DNA from: Clostridium sp. Cult2
GTDB taxonomy: Bacteria > Bacillota > Clostridia > Tissierellales > Tepidimicrobiaceae
DNA: 64,000 bases
Direction of reading: 5' to 3'
Assembly: GCF_021655075.1 (NCBI RefSeq)
Contig: NZ_PPXX01000112.1
Span: 1 to 64,000, forward strand
The translations under genes were made by a program, and so were the position numbers. Shown one piece after another: positions 1-8,285 of the stretch (within the stretch, counting starts at the first letter, position 1; each line of letters starts with the position of its first letter). Under the pieces are notes generated by a model. The model searched no databases, was not told the origin of the DNA, and saw nothing but the letters and a program-made list of their open reading frames with translations.

Positions 1-23
1 CTAGTTATTTCTTTTTGAGTCAT
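1..23 (-). CDS. 5' end of an unidentified gene leaving the window
   Basis: An ATG on the minus strand at 23-21 opens a frame (MTQKEIT) that runs off the left edge. A good ribosome binding site, GAGAGGAG, sits about 9 nt upstream on that strand (32-40 region). Seven codons are too few to name a product. It is divergent from the glycine reductase operon. Confidence 0.45.
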
Positions 24-115
24 ATTAAATATCTCCTCTCTCATATATGACATTTTATCAGAATGAATTTAATATGACATTATCATAGAATAATCATATT
101 TTATAAAGAAAAGGG

Positions 116-144
116 TTGTTTTAATTATATTTATATATTATAAT
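116..144 (+). promoter_or_regulatory. Sigma-A promoter of the glycine reductase operon
   Basis: TTGTTT (116-121) and TATAAT (139-144) are separated by exactly 17 nt. The predicted start near 151 would place the whole glycine riboswitch in the leader RNA. Confidence 0.7.
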
Positions 145-198
145 GACAGTGAACTGTGAAAATAATATCAAACAATTATATATTGTCGGATGATAAAT

Positions 199-373
199 GC
201 GGGAGAGACCAAAAAATTTGGCGCCGAAGGAATAAGTCATAAGATTTGCCATTTTATGATGACGATCTCAGGCAAAGGAACCGTGTTTTGACGAGACTCT
301 GAAAAGCGTAGCACCGAAGGAGCAATCCATTTTATTTAGTGGGGAATCTCTCAGGTCATAAAACAGAGTAGAA
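199..373 (+). ncRNA. Tandem glycine riboswitch
   Basis: Two glycine aptamers lie in tandem. The first (about 199-284) carries GGGAGAGACC, GCGCCGAAGGA and a closing CAGGCAAAGGA; the second (about 292-373) carries GAGACTCTGAAAAG, GCACCGAAGGAGCAA and TCTCTCAGG. These are the conserved gcvT-type core segments in the right order with a short linker. The 3' edge of the second aptamer overlaps the left arm of a terminator, so glycine binding should free transcription (an ON switch). It precedes trxA/grd genes, which fits control of glycine use by its substrate. The switch direction is inferred from the overlap. Confidence 0.93.
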
Positions 374-406
374 GGCACGTAATATTTCCTTCTATTCTGT
401 TTTTTT
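362..406 (+). terminator. Riboswitch-controlled intrinsic terminator
   Basis: AACAGAGTAGAAGG (362-375) pairs with CCTTCTATTCTGTT (388-401) and is followed by a run of T. The left arm overlaps the end of the second glycine aptamer, which makes it the expression platform. Confidence 0.85.
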
Positions 407-704
407 GTTATTTAAAAAAGTATTTTATGGGTAAAATATTTATGTATGAGATTAAAATAACGAAACTTGTTTTATTATGAAATTTTTATTATCATTATGG
501 TATATAATAATTATCCAAATAATTATAAAATACCAAAACTTATCCAGAATAGAGGAAAACATTACATAATAAATGTGGGAATCTAACTTTTCAATAAACT
601 GTGTTTAACATTACTTTTTACTTAAAAGAATATTTTTGAATTATTTTAGGCAAATTAAAGTAATGGATACCAACACAATAATCTTATCAAAAGGAGGAAA
701 ATCT
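407..704 (+). other. AT-rich leader between terminator and trxB
   Basis: About 300 nt with no convincing gene. A TATAAT at 503-508 has no good -35 partner. The upstream in-frame ATG at 636 has no ribosome binding site and is not a likely start for trxB. Confidence 0.5.
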
Positions 705-1643
705 ATGATATATGATGTTGTCATTATAGGAGCAGGTCCTGCAGGATTAGCAGCTGGATTATATGCTTCAAGAGCTAGACTAAAAACCCTTATATTAGAA
801 AAGGAAAAAGCTGGGGGACAAATCGTGTCAACAGCAGAAGTAGCAAATTATCCAGGTTCTATAGAAAATGCTACTGGTCCAACTTTAGTGGCTAGAATGG
901 TAGAACAAGCAGAAGAATTTGGAGCAGAAAGAGTACTTGACACAATTAAAGAGATTGACCTAGAAGGGAAAGTAAAAGTATTAAAAGGAGAAAAAGGCGA
1001 ATACCAAGCAAAAACTGTGATAATTGCAACAGGTGCCAATCCAAGACCTATTGGATGTCCTGGTGAAAAGGAACTGACAGGTAGAGGAGTTTCCTATTGT
1101 GCTACATGTGATGCTGCTTTCTTTGAAGACATGGAAGTATTTGTAGTAGGTGGTGGAGACACTGCTGTAGAAGAAGGTATGTACTTAACCAAATTTGCTA
1201 GAAAAGTAACTATTATCCATAGGAGAGATGAACTAAGAGCTGCAAAATCCATTCAAGAGAAAGCATTTAATAATGAAAAAATGGATTTCATGTGGGATTC
1301 AGTAGTAGAAGAGATAAAAGGCGATGGAATAGTTGAATCAATGGTAGTTAAAAATGTTAAAACGGGAGAATTGACTGAAATATTTGCTGATGAAGATGAT
1401 GGAACATTTGGCATATTCCCATTTATTGGATTTATCCCAGCTACTGAACTATTTAAAGGGAAAATCACTTTAGAGAACGGATATATTCCAACAGATGCTG
1501 ATATGAAGACCAGCCTTCCTGGAGTATTTGCTGCAGGAGATGTTAGAGTAAAATCATTAAGACAAGTTGTTACAGCAACTGCAGATGGTGCTATAGCAGC
1601 TGTTCAAGCAGAAAAATACATCAATGAAGTATTTGATGTTTAA
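705..1643 (+). CDS. trxB: Thioredoxin reductase
   Basis: FAD/NADPH-dependent thioredoxin reductase, 312 residues, the normal length. The FAD-binding GAGPAG lies at residues 9-14, the redox pair CATC at Cys132-Cys135, a second nucleotide motif (GGGDTA) follows, and the C-terminal AAGDVR motif closes the FAD site. The start at 705 is chosen because AAAGGAGG lies 6 nt upstream; longer starts add 23 non-conserved residues. First gene of the operon behind the glycine riboswitch; it supplies reduced thioredoxin to the glycine reductase complex. Some anaerobe enzymes of this group use reduced ferredoxin or F420 instead of NADPH; that cannot be settled here. Confidence 0.95.
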   Translation: MIYDVVIIGAGPAGLAAGLYASRARLKTLILEKEKAGGQIVSTAEVANYPGSIENATGPTLVARMVEQAEEFGAERVLDTIKEIDLEGKVKVLKGEKGEYQAKTVIIATGANPRPIGCPGEKELTGRGVSYCATCDAAFFEDMEVFVVGGGDTAVEEGMYLTKFARKVTIIHRRDELRAAKSIQEKAFNNEKMDFMWDSVVEEIKGDGIVESMVVKNVKTGELTEIFADEDDGTFGIFPFIGFIPATELFKGKITLENGYIPTDADMKTSLPGVFAAGDVRVKSLRQVVTATADGAIAAVQAEKYINEVFDV

Positions 1644-1667
1644 AAAATAATTATAGGAGGGATACTT

Positions 1668-1985
1668 ATGATAGAATTAGATAGAAAAAATTTTGAAGAA
1701 GAAGTTCTAAATGCAGAAGGATATGTTTTAGTTGATTATTGGGGTCCAACATGTGAACCATGTAAAGCATTAATGCCTCATGTTCACGAAATAGCAGAAA
1801 AATATGGTGATAAAATTAAATTTTGTTCACTAGACATTACAAAAGCTAGAAGAATGGCTATAAAACAAAAAGTGATGGGATTACCAGCGATAATAATATA
1901 CAAAGATGGGGAAGAAGTTGAAAGATTAGCTGAATCTCAAGCCACAGCAACAGCTGTAGAAGAAATGGTTAAAAAATATGTTTAA
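1668..1985 (+). CDS. trxA: Thioredoxin of the glycine reductase system
   Basis: A 105-residue thioredoxin-fold protein. The redox site reads WGPT-C-E-P-C (Cys29, Cys32) rather than WCGPC; unusual CxxC linkers of this kind are known for thioredoxins encoded beside glycine reductase. The cis-proline motif MGLPA is present. A ribosome binding site AGGAGG precedes the ATG. It receives electrons from TrxB and re-reduces the selenoprotein A/B pair after each turnover. Highly acidic and short, as in the family. Confidence 0.95.
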   Translation: MIELDRKNFEEEVLNAEGYVLVDYWGPTCEPCKALMPHVHEIAEKYGDKIKFCSLDITKARRMAIKQKVMGLPAIIIYKDGEEVERLAESQATATAVEEMVKKYV

Positions 1986-1996
1986 TTGGTTTTAAT

Positions 1997-2014
1997 TCTG
2001 GGCTTCTGCCCAGA
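1997..2014 (+). other. Small hairpin between trxA and grdE
   Basis: TCTGGGC, loop TTCT, GCCCAGA form a 7-bp stem. There is no T run, so this is more likely an RNA processing or stability element that separates trxBA from the grd genes than a terminator. Confidence 0.4.
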
Positions 2015-2053
2015 GTTAAGATATATGTTTTAAAATAAGGGGAGGTGAAATAT

Positions 2054-3340
2054 ATGCGTCTAGAATTAGGCCATGTGCTAATTAATGACGTTCAATTTGG
2101 TAAAGAAACCAAAATTGAGAGCGGGGTGCTTTATGTAAACAAAGAGGAATTGATAGCTTTAATTAAAGAAGATGAGCACCTTAAAGAAGTAGACGTAGAA
2201 ATTGCAAAACCTGGTGAAAGCATAAGGATTACACCTGTTAAGGATGTAGTTGAACCAAGAGTTAAGGTTGATGGACCAGGAGGAATTTTCCCAGGAGTAT
2301 TGTCAAAGGTTGATGTTGTAGGTAGTGGAAAAACTAATGTGCTAAAAGGTTGCGCAGTAGTTACTACAGGTAAAATTGTAGGTTTCCAAGAAGGGATTAT
2401 TGATATGAAAGGACCAGGAGCAGATTATACCCCATTTTCAAAGTTAAATAATATAGTGTTAATCTGTGAACCTATAGATAATCTAAAACAACATGACCAT
2501 GAAAGAGCAGTAAGATTTGCAGGTTTTAAAGCTGCTAAGTATTTAGCAGAAGCAGCTAAAGAGTTAACACCAGATAAGGTTGAAGTATATGAGACTTTGC
2601 CATTACTAGAAAGTGTATCAAAATATTCAGATTTGCCAAAAGTTGCATATGTTCAAATGCTTCAATCTCAAGGATTACTACATGACACTTATGTATATGG
2701 AGTAGACGCAAAACAAATAGTTCCAACATTGTTATATCCTACAGAAATAATGGATGGAGCTATAATAAGTGGTAACTGTGTTTCAGCTTGTGATAAGAAT
2801 ACAACTTATCATCATTTAAACAATCCAGTTGTTAAGGATTTATATGCTAAACACGGTAAGGAAATTAACTTCTTAGGAGTTATAATAACTAACGAAAACG
2901 TGTATCTAGCAGATAAAGAAAGATCATCAAACTGGACTGCTAAACTAGCAGAATATCTTGGATTAGATGGAGTTGTAATATCTCAAGAAGGTTTTGGAAA
3001 CCCAGATACTGATTTAATAATGAACTGTAAGAAAATAGAACAAAAAGGCATTAAAACAGTTATTATTACTGACGAATATGCTGGTAGGGATGGGGCTAGC
3101 CAATCCTTAGCTGATGCAGACCCATTAGCTAATGCAGTTGTAACTGGTGGAAATGCCAACGAGGTTATAGAATTACCTCCAATGGACAAAGTAATAGGAC
3201 ATACAGAATTTATCGATATTATAGCTGGTGGTTTTGATGGTAGCCTTAAAGAAGATGGCTCCATAGTAGTAGAACTTCAAACTATAACAGGGGCAACAAA
3301 TGAGCTAGGATTTAACAAAATGTCTGCGAAGGGATTCTAA
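2054..3340 (+). CDS. grdE: Glycine reductase component B, proprotein GrdE (alpha/beta subunits)
   Basis: Substrate-binding proprotein of the glycine-specific component B, 428 residues. Family members are cut at an internal cysteine to give two subunits, with a carbonyl (pyruvoyl-type) group formed at the new N-terminus; that group binds glycine as a Schiff base. With the ATG at 2054 the cysteine in GNC-VSAC falls at residue 242, the position I recall for the processed cysteine in characterised GrdE proteins, which supports this start over the GTG nine bases upstream. GGGGAGGTG precedes it. It acts with the selenoprotein GrdB, encoded two genes downstream. Confidence 0.95.
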   Translation: MRLELGHVLINDVQFGKETKIESGVLYVNKEELIALIKEDEHLKEVDVEIAKPGESIRITPVKDVVEPRVKVDGPGGIFPGVLSKVDVVGSGKTNVLKGCAVVTTGKIVGFQEGIIDMKGPGADYTPFSKLNNIVLICEPIDNLKQHDHERAVRFAGFKAAKYLAEAAKELTPDKVEVYETLPLLESVSKYSDLPKVAYVQMLQSQGLLHDTYVYGVDAKQIVPTLLYPTEIMDGAIISGNCVSACDKNTTYHHLNNPVVKDLYAKHGKEINFLGVIITNENVYLADKERSSNWTAKLAEYLGLDGVVISQEGFGNPDTDLIMNCKKIEQKGIKTVIITDEYAGRDGASQSLADADPLANAVVTGGNANEVIELPPMDKVIGHTEFIDIIAGGFDGSLKEDGSIVVELQTITGATNELGFNKMSAKGF

Positions 3341-3396
3341 GGATATAAAATACTTTGAAATAAAACAATGGAAATATTAAGAAAGGATGTGTAAAG

Positions 3397-3876
3397 ATGT
3401 CGTTATTTGATGCTAACAAAAAAGTTATCATAATAGGCGATAGGGATGGTATACCAGGCCCAGCTATGGAAGAATGTATAAAGACTACAGATGCTGAAGT
3501 AGTTTTCTCATCTACTGAATGTTTTGTCTGAACTGCTGCAGGAGCTATGGACTTAGAAAATCAAAAGAGGGTTAAAGAGCTTACTGAAAAATATGGCGCA
3601 GAAAACATGATCGTATTAATAGGTGGAGCAGAAGCTGAAGCAGCTGGATTAGCAGCTGAAACAGTTACAGCAGGAGACCCAACTTTTGCAGGTCCATTAG
3701 CAGGAGTCCAGTTAGGACTTAGAGTATATCATGCAGTAGAACCAGAATTCAAAGAATCAGTAGACGCAGACGTTTATGATGAACAAATAGGTATGATGGA
3801 AATGGTTCTAGATGTTGATGATATCATAGAAGAAGTAAAAGGTATAAGAGAAGAATACGGTAAATTTAACGATTAA
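3397..3876 (+). CDS. grdA: Glycine reductase selenoprotein A (in-frame UGA read as selenocysteine)
   Basis: Selenoprotein A, 159 residues counting selenocysteine. The ATG at 3397 follows AAGGATG. The reading frame continues through a TGA at 3529-3531, giving the redox motif CFVU with Sec45, exactly the conserved GrdA motif (C-x-x-U). A GC-rich segment just after the TGA (CTGCTGCAGGAGC) could form the bacterial SECIS hairpin. GrdA takes the carboxymethyl group from GrdB as a selenoether and passes it to GrdC/GrdD. Standard gene finders would start this gene late, at 3547, and lose the catalytic residue. Confidence 0.97.
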
Positions 3877-3908
3877 TTCCCAACAAAAAAAGGAGAGGGG
3901 GGAAACTA

Positions 3909-5219
3909 ATGGGGAAAATTAAAGTTGTCCATTATATAAATCAATTCTTTGCCGGAATCGGTGGAGAAGAAAAAGCACATATTAAACCAGAAGTTAGAGA
4001 AGAAATCATAGGACCAGGTATGGCAATAAATGCTGGATTCAAAGGTGAAGCTGAAATTGTTGCTACGATTATATGTGGTGACAGCTATTTTGGTGAAAAC
4101 ATTGAAGAAGCAAAAGCAGAAATATTAGAAATGGTTAAAAAATACAATCCAGATTTATTTATAGCAGGTCCAGCATTTAATGCAGGTAGATATGGAGTTG
4201 CATGTGGTACTATTACAGATGCAGTACAAAATGAATTAGGTATTCCATCGGTAACAGGAATGTATGAAGAAAACCCTGGAGCAGATATGTTTAAGAAGAG
4301 TGTTTATATAGTTTCTACAAAAAACTCTGCTGCAGGTATGAGAGATGCAGTTAAGAAGATGGTACCATTAGCTTTAAAAATTGCTAAAGGTGAAGAAATA
4401 GGTTCCCCAGAGGAAGAACATTATATACCAAGAGGAGTTAGAAAGAATTTCTTTGCTGATAAGAGAGGCTCAGAAAGAGCAGTTGATATGCTTATCAAAA
4501 AACTTAAAGGTGAAGAATTTGTTACTGAATTCCCAATGCCAGATTTTGATAGAGTTGATCCACAACCAGCAGTGAAGGATCTTTCAAAAGCTACAGTAGC
4601 TTTAGTAACTTCTGGTGGTATTGTACCAAAAGGAAATCCAGATCATATTGAATCTTCATCTGCTTCCAAATATGGAAAATATGACATAGAAGGATTTGAA
4701 AACTTAACAAGTGCTGACCATGAAACTGCTCATGGAGGATATGACCCAGTATATGCTAATGAAGATCCAGATAGAGTTTTACCAGTAGATGTATTAAGAG
4801 AAATGGAAAAGGAAGGTAAAATAGGTAAACTTCATAGATATTTCTATACTACAGTAGGTAATGGTACAGCAGTTGCAAGTGCTAAGAAATTTGCTGAAGA
4901 AATAGGAAAGGAATTAGTGGCTGATGGAGTAGATGCAGTTATACTAACTTCTACCTGAGGCACCTGTACACGTTGCGGTGCAACAATGGTAAAAGAAATT
5001 GAACGTGCAGGTCTACCTGTAGTTCATATGTGTACTGTAGTACCAATTTCATTAACTGTAGGAGCAAATAGAATTGTTCCAACAATTGCTATACCTCACC
5101 CACTAGGAAACCCAAACTTGGATTCTAAAGATGAAAAGGATCTAAGAAGAAAATTAGTTGAAAAGGCATTAAAAGCTTTAACAACTGAAGTTGAAGATCA
5201 AACTGTATTTGAAGATTAA
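3909..5219 (+). CDS. grdB: Glycine reductase component B selenoprotein, gamma subunit (in-frame UGA)
   Basis: Selenoprotein B, 436 residues with selenocysteine. The frame opens at 3909 behind AGGAGAGGGGG and reads through TGA at 4956-4958, giving Sec350 within U-GTC-TRC, the UxxCxxC motif of glycine/sarcosine/betaine reductase B proteins. The segment after the TGA (GGCACCTGTACACGTTGCGG) is GC-rich compared with its surroundings and is a candidate SECIS. Together with processed GrdE it activates glycine and releases ammonia. Without recoding it would appear as two separate open frames of 349 and 77 residues. Confidence 0.97.
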
Positions 5220-5232
5220 TAAATAAAAACTT

Positions 5233-5260
5233 AAAATGGGTGATGAAAATCACCCGTTTT
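5233..5260 (+). other. Intra-operon hairpin between grdB and grdC
   Basis: AAAATGGGTGA pairs with TCACCCGTTTT around a 6-nt loop (11 bp). Only a few T follow, so it may act as a partial terminator or RNA stabiliser between the selenoprotein genes and grdCD. Confidence 0.45.
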
Positions 5261-5305
5261 ATGTCTAAATATAAATTAATAGATATAATCAACGGAGGTG
5301 TAAGT

Positions 5306-6850
5306 ATGAATTATCCTGTAGTAAAAGGGGCTGGCTATATTTTAGTCCATGCTGAAGATATGGTTATCCACAATGGAACAACCCAATCTACTGAAAGAGT
5401 TATAAATCCAGATTCCGAATATCTAAAAAAACTACCAAATCATTTACGTAGTTTTGATGAAGCAGTAAATTATCTACCAAACCAAGTTTATATTGGAAAC
5501 TATAAACCAGAAGATTTAAAAAAGGTTGAACAACCTTGGCATAAAAGCCCATTAGAAGGTGCAGACAGATTTGGTAAATTCGGTGAAATTATGCCAGAAG
5601 ATGAATTTATTGGACTTATCAAAATTGTGGATGTATTCGATTTGGTTAAATTAACTAAAGAATTTACTGGAGAAGTAAAAGCTAAATTGGAAGCTCATCC
5701 TTTGATTAAAGAAAGGAAAGATTTAATAGCTAGGCTTAAAACTGGAGATGAACTGTCTGATATTGAGAAGTTAATAGATGAACAAGGAGCTGAAGCTCTT
5801 ATTACTGGCGGGAAAACTGTTGGATGTATAAAAAGAGCTCATGATGTAGATAGTAACCTAAGTGCTCATGTATTATTTGAAAATCTTGTATCCAAAGCTT
5901 CAGGAGTTTTAGCAGGCTTAAATCTTATTGCAAAAAATGATATTAATCCTGATGATGTAGAATATGTAATAGAATGTTCAGAAGAAGCTTGTGGAGATAT
6001 GAATCAAAGGGGTGGCGGAAACTTCGCTAAAGCTATTGCTGAAATGGTTGGATTCAACAATGCAACTGGTTCCGATACTAGAGGATTTTGTGCAGCACCA
6101 ACCCATTCTTTAATAGTTGCATCTTCTTTAGTTAAATCTGGAGCATTTAAAAATGTAGTAGTTCTAGCTGGTGGTTCAACTGCTAAACTTGGTATGAATG
6201 GTAAAAACCATGTGGAAAAAGATATGCCAATTCTTGAAGATGTAATTGGTGGATTTGCAGTATTAATATCTGAAAATGATGGTGTTAACCCAATATTAAG
6301 AACTGATTTAATAGGAAGACATACAGTAGGAACAGGTTCTTCACCACAGGCTGTAATGAGTGCTCTAGTTACAACCCCATTAGATAAAGGTAATTTAAAG
6401 ATTACTGATATCGACAAATATTCAGTAGAAATGCAAAATCCAGATGTAACAAAACCAGCTGGAGCTGGAGATGTGCCAACAGCAAACTATAAGATGATTG
6501 GTGCATTAGGAGTAATGAGAAAAGACTTAGAAAGAGCACAAATTAATGATTTTATACAAGAACATGGTATGGATGGATGGGCACCAACTCAAGGTCATAT
6601 TCCATCAGGAGTACCTTATCTAGGATTTGCCCGAGAAGATATGATAGAGGGCAAAGTTAATAGAGCTATGATAGTAGGAAAAGGTAGTTTATTCTTAGGA
6701 AGAATGACTAATTTATTTGATGGAGTATCCATTGTAATAGAAAAGAATCCAGGAATAGAAGATGAGGAAAAAGGTGTATCTGAAGAGGAAGTTAGGAAAC
6801 TTGTAGCTGAAGCTATGAGAGATTTTGCTTCTCATCTGCTTCAGGATTAG
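5306..6850 (+). CDS. grdC: Glycine reductase component C, beta subunit (thiolase-like)
   Basis: Component C subunit, 514 residues, the usual length. GrdC belongs to the FabH/thiolase-like fold and takes the carboxymethyl group from selenoprotein A, forming an acetyl-thioester. Conserved stretches include EEACGDMNQRGGGN and a glycine-rich GMDGWAPTQGHIPSG near residue 420. The start at 5306 follows GGAGGTG; the frame is open 66 nt further upstream but that part overlaps the hairpin and has no ribosome binding site. It is followed 10 nt later by grdD, and the two form one complex. Confidence 0.95.
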   Translation: MNYPVVKGAGYILVHAEDMVIHNGTTQSTERVINPDSEYLKKLPNHLRSFDEAVNYLPNQVYIGNYKPEDLKKVEQPWHKSPLEGADRFGKFGEIMPEDEFIGLIKIVDVFDLVKLTKEFTGEVKAKLEAHPLIKERKDLIARLKTGDELSDIEKLIDEQGAEALITGGKTVGCIKRAHDVDSNLSAHVLFENLVSKASGVLAGLNLIAKNDINPDDVEYVIECSEEACGDMNQRGGGNFAKAIAEMVGFNNATGSDTRGFCAAPTHSLIVASSLVKSGAFKNVVVLAGGSTAKLGMNGKNHVEKDMPILEDVIGGFAVLISENDGVNPILRTDLIGRHTVGTGSSPQAVMSALVTTPLDKGNLKITDIDKYSVEMQNPDVTKPAGAGDVPTANYKMIGALGVMRKDLERAQINDFIQEHGMDGWAPTQGHIPSGVPYLGFAREDMIEGKVNRAMIVGKGSLFLGRMTNLFDGVSIVIEKNPGIEDEEKGVSEEEVRKLVAEAMRDFASHLLQD

Positions 6851-6860
6851 AGGTGATAAT

Positions 6861-8045
6861 ATGGCAGAAAAAAATATTAAAAAGATGATTGGAAAAGTTT
6901 TTTCCGATATAGCAGATGCAGTAGAAACTGGTCAATTTGGTGAAAAAGTAAGAGTGGGTATAACTACTCTAGGAAGTGAACATGGTGTAGATAATCTAGT
7001 TAAGGGTGCAGAGATGGCTCAAGAAAGAGATTCTTCACTAGAAGTAGTATTAATTGGACCAAAGGTTGATTCTAAATTGACTCAAGTTATTGCAGAAACA
7101 GAAGAAGAAGGCTATAAAAAGATGGAAGAATTATTAGATAGTGGTGAAATAGACGCTTGTGTTACAATGCATTATAGCTTCCCTATTGGAGTTTCAACTG
7201 TAGGAAGAGTTGTAACACCTGGAAAAGGAAAAGAAATGATTTTAGCAACAACCACAGGAACATCTTCACCCCATAGAGTTGAAGCTATGGTTAAGAATGG
7301 TATTAGTGGAATTATTACAGCAAAAGCTATGGGAATTGAAAATCCTACAGTTGGAATATTGAATGTTGATGGTGCAAGACAAGTAGAGAGAGCTTTCAAT
7401 GAATTAAGCGACAAAGGATATAAAATTAACCTTACGGAATCTATGAGAGCAGATGGCGGTAGCGTTATGAGAGGTAACGATTTACTTGCTGGGGTACCAG
7501 ATATAATGGTTACAGATACATTGACAGGAAATATTTTAATGAAAGTATTTTCATCCTTTACAACAGGTGGAAGTTATGAATCTCTAGGTTATGGATATGG
7601 ACCTGGAATTGGAGAAGACTATGATAGAGTAATATTGATATTATCAAGAGCTTCTGGAATACCTGTTGTTGCAAACGCTATTAGCTATGGCGCAAGTTTA
7701 ATTAAAGGTAATGTAAAAGAAATAGCTAAAGCTGAATTTGTAAAAGCAAATAAAGCAGGGCTTAAGGACATACTAAAGGGATTAACAAAGGATACTAAAA
7801 AAACAGACGATGACGATGAAGAAGTAGTAGCACCACCATCAGAAACTGTAACTGGTACCATTTCCGGTATAGATATAATGGATTTAGAAGATGCGGTAAA
7901 AGTTTTATGGAAAGAAGGCATCTATGCTGAATCTGGAATGGGATGTACAGGACCGATTGTTATGGTAAATGAAGAGAGATTGGCAAAAGCTATAGAAGTA
8001 CTATCAAAAGCAGGATATGTAGCAGGAGGTTCAGAACCCTGTTAA
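6861..8045 (+). CDS. grdD: Glycine reductase component C, alpha subunit (acetyl phosphate forming)
   Basis: Component C subunit, 394 residues, related to phosphate acetyltransferase/PlsX-type folds. It attacks the acetyl group and releases acetyl phosphate, which yields ATP through acetate kinase. Cys362 in GMGCTGP corresponds to the active-site cysteine reported near position 359 in the Eubacterium acidaminophilum protein. The start at 6861 follows AGAGGTG. A low-complexity acidic linker (TDDDDEE near residue 320) separates the main domain from the C-terminal cysteine segment. Last gene of the operon; a strong terminator follows at once. Confidence 0.95.
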   Translation: MAEKNIKKMIGKVFSDIADAVETGQFGEKVRVGITTLGSEHGVDNLVKGAEMAQERDSSLEVVLIGPKVDSKLTQVIAETEEEGYKKMEELLDSGEIDACVTMHYSFPIGVSTVGRVVTPGKGKEMILATTTGTSSPHRVEAMVKNGISGIITAKAMGIENPTVGILNVDGARQVERAFNELSDKGYKINLTESMRADGGSVMRGNDLLAGVPDIMVTDTLTGNILMKVFSSFTTGGSYESLGYGYGPGIGEDYDRVILILSRASGIPVVANAISYGASLIKGNVKEIAKAEFVKANKAGLKDILKGLTKDTKKTDDDDEEVVAPPSETVTGTISGIDIMDLEDAVKVLWKEGIYAESGMGCTGPIVMVNEERLAKAIEVLSKAGYVAGGSEPC

Positions 8046-8082
8046 AACACTCCAAGACTCCAAGAGAACTTGGAGTGTTTTT
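8044..8082 (+). terminator. Terminator of the glycine reductase operon
   Basis: AAAACACTCCAAG and CTTGGAGTGTTTT form a perfect 13-bp stem with a T-rich tail; the left arm begins within the grdD stop codon. Confidence 0.9.
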
Positions 8083-8125
8083 ATTGTTATCATTATTGTT
8101 CAATTGTAATTGTAGACTTTATACA

Positions 8126-8154
8126 TTGATAAATAATACTTTGTATTATATAAT
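8126..8154 (+). promoter_or_regulatory. Promoter of the BMP/ABC importer operon
   Basis: TTGATA (8126-8131) and TATAAT (8149-8154) with a 17-nt spacer. The start would be near 8161, leaving a leader of about 125 nt that contains the palindrome at 8201-8239. Confidence 0.65.
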
Positions 8155-8200
8155 ATTATTATTAATACATATTCAAAATTAACAGAGTTTTATTAAAGGA

Positions 8201-8239
8201 ATATACATGTGTGTTATTCAGAATAACGTACATGTATAT
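8201..8239 (+). repeat. Near-perfect palindrome in the leader of the BMP lipoprotein gene
   Basis: ATATACATGTGTGTTATTC and GAATAACGTACATGTATAT are inverted copies with two mismatches and almost no loop. Such symmetry suits a dimeric repressor site downstream of the promoter, or a tight mRNA hairpin. No T run follows, so it is not a terminator, and it does not match the purine riboswitch core. Confidence 0.6.
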
Positions 8240-8285
8240 GGGTATTAAATATTAAAATAAGACAAAAATGAAGGGGGAGTTAAAA

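Noticed and set aside
3547-3876. Separate 109-residue gene
   Set aside because: It is GrdA after its selenocysteine codon; the true start is 3397.
4986-5219. Separate 77-residue gene after grdB
   Set aside because: It is the C-terminal part of GrdB after the selenocysteine UGA, not an independent gene.
8160-8285. Purine riboswitch upstream of the BMP lipoprotein
   Set aside because: The conserved core (TATAA..., GTTTCTACC) is missing; only a palindrome is seen.
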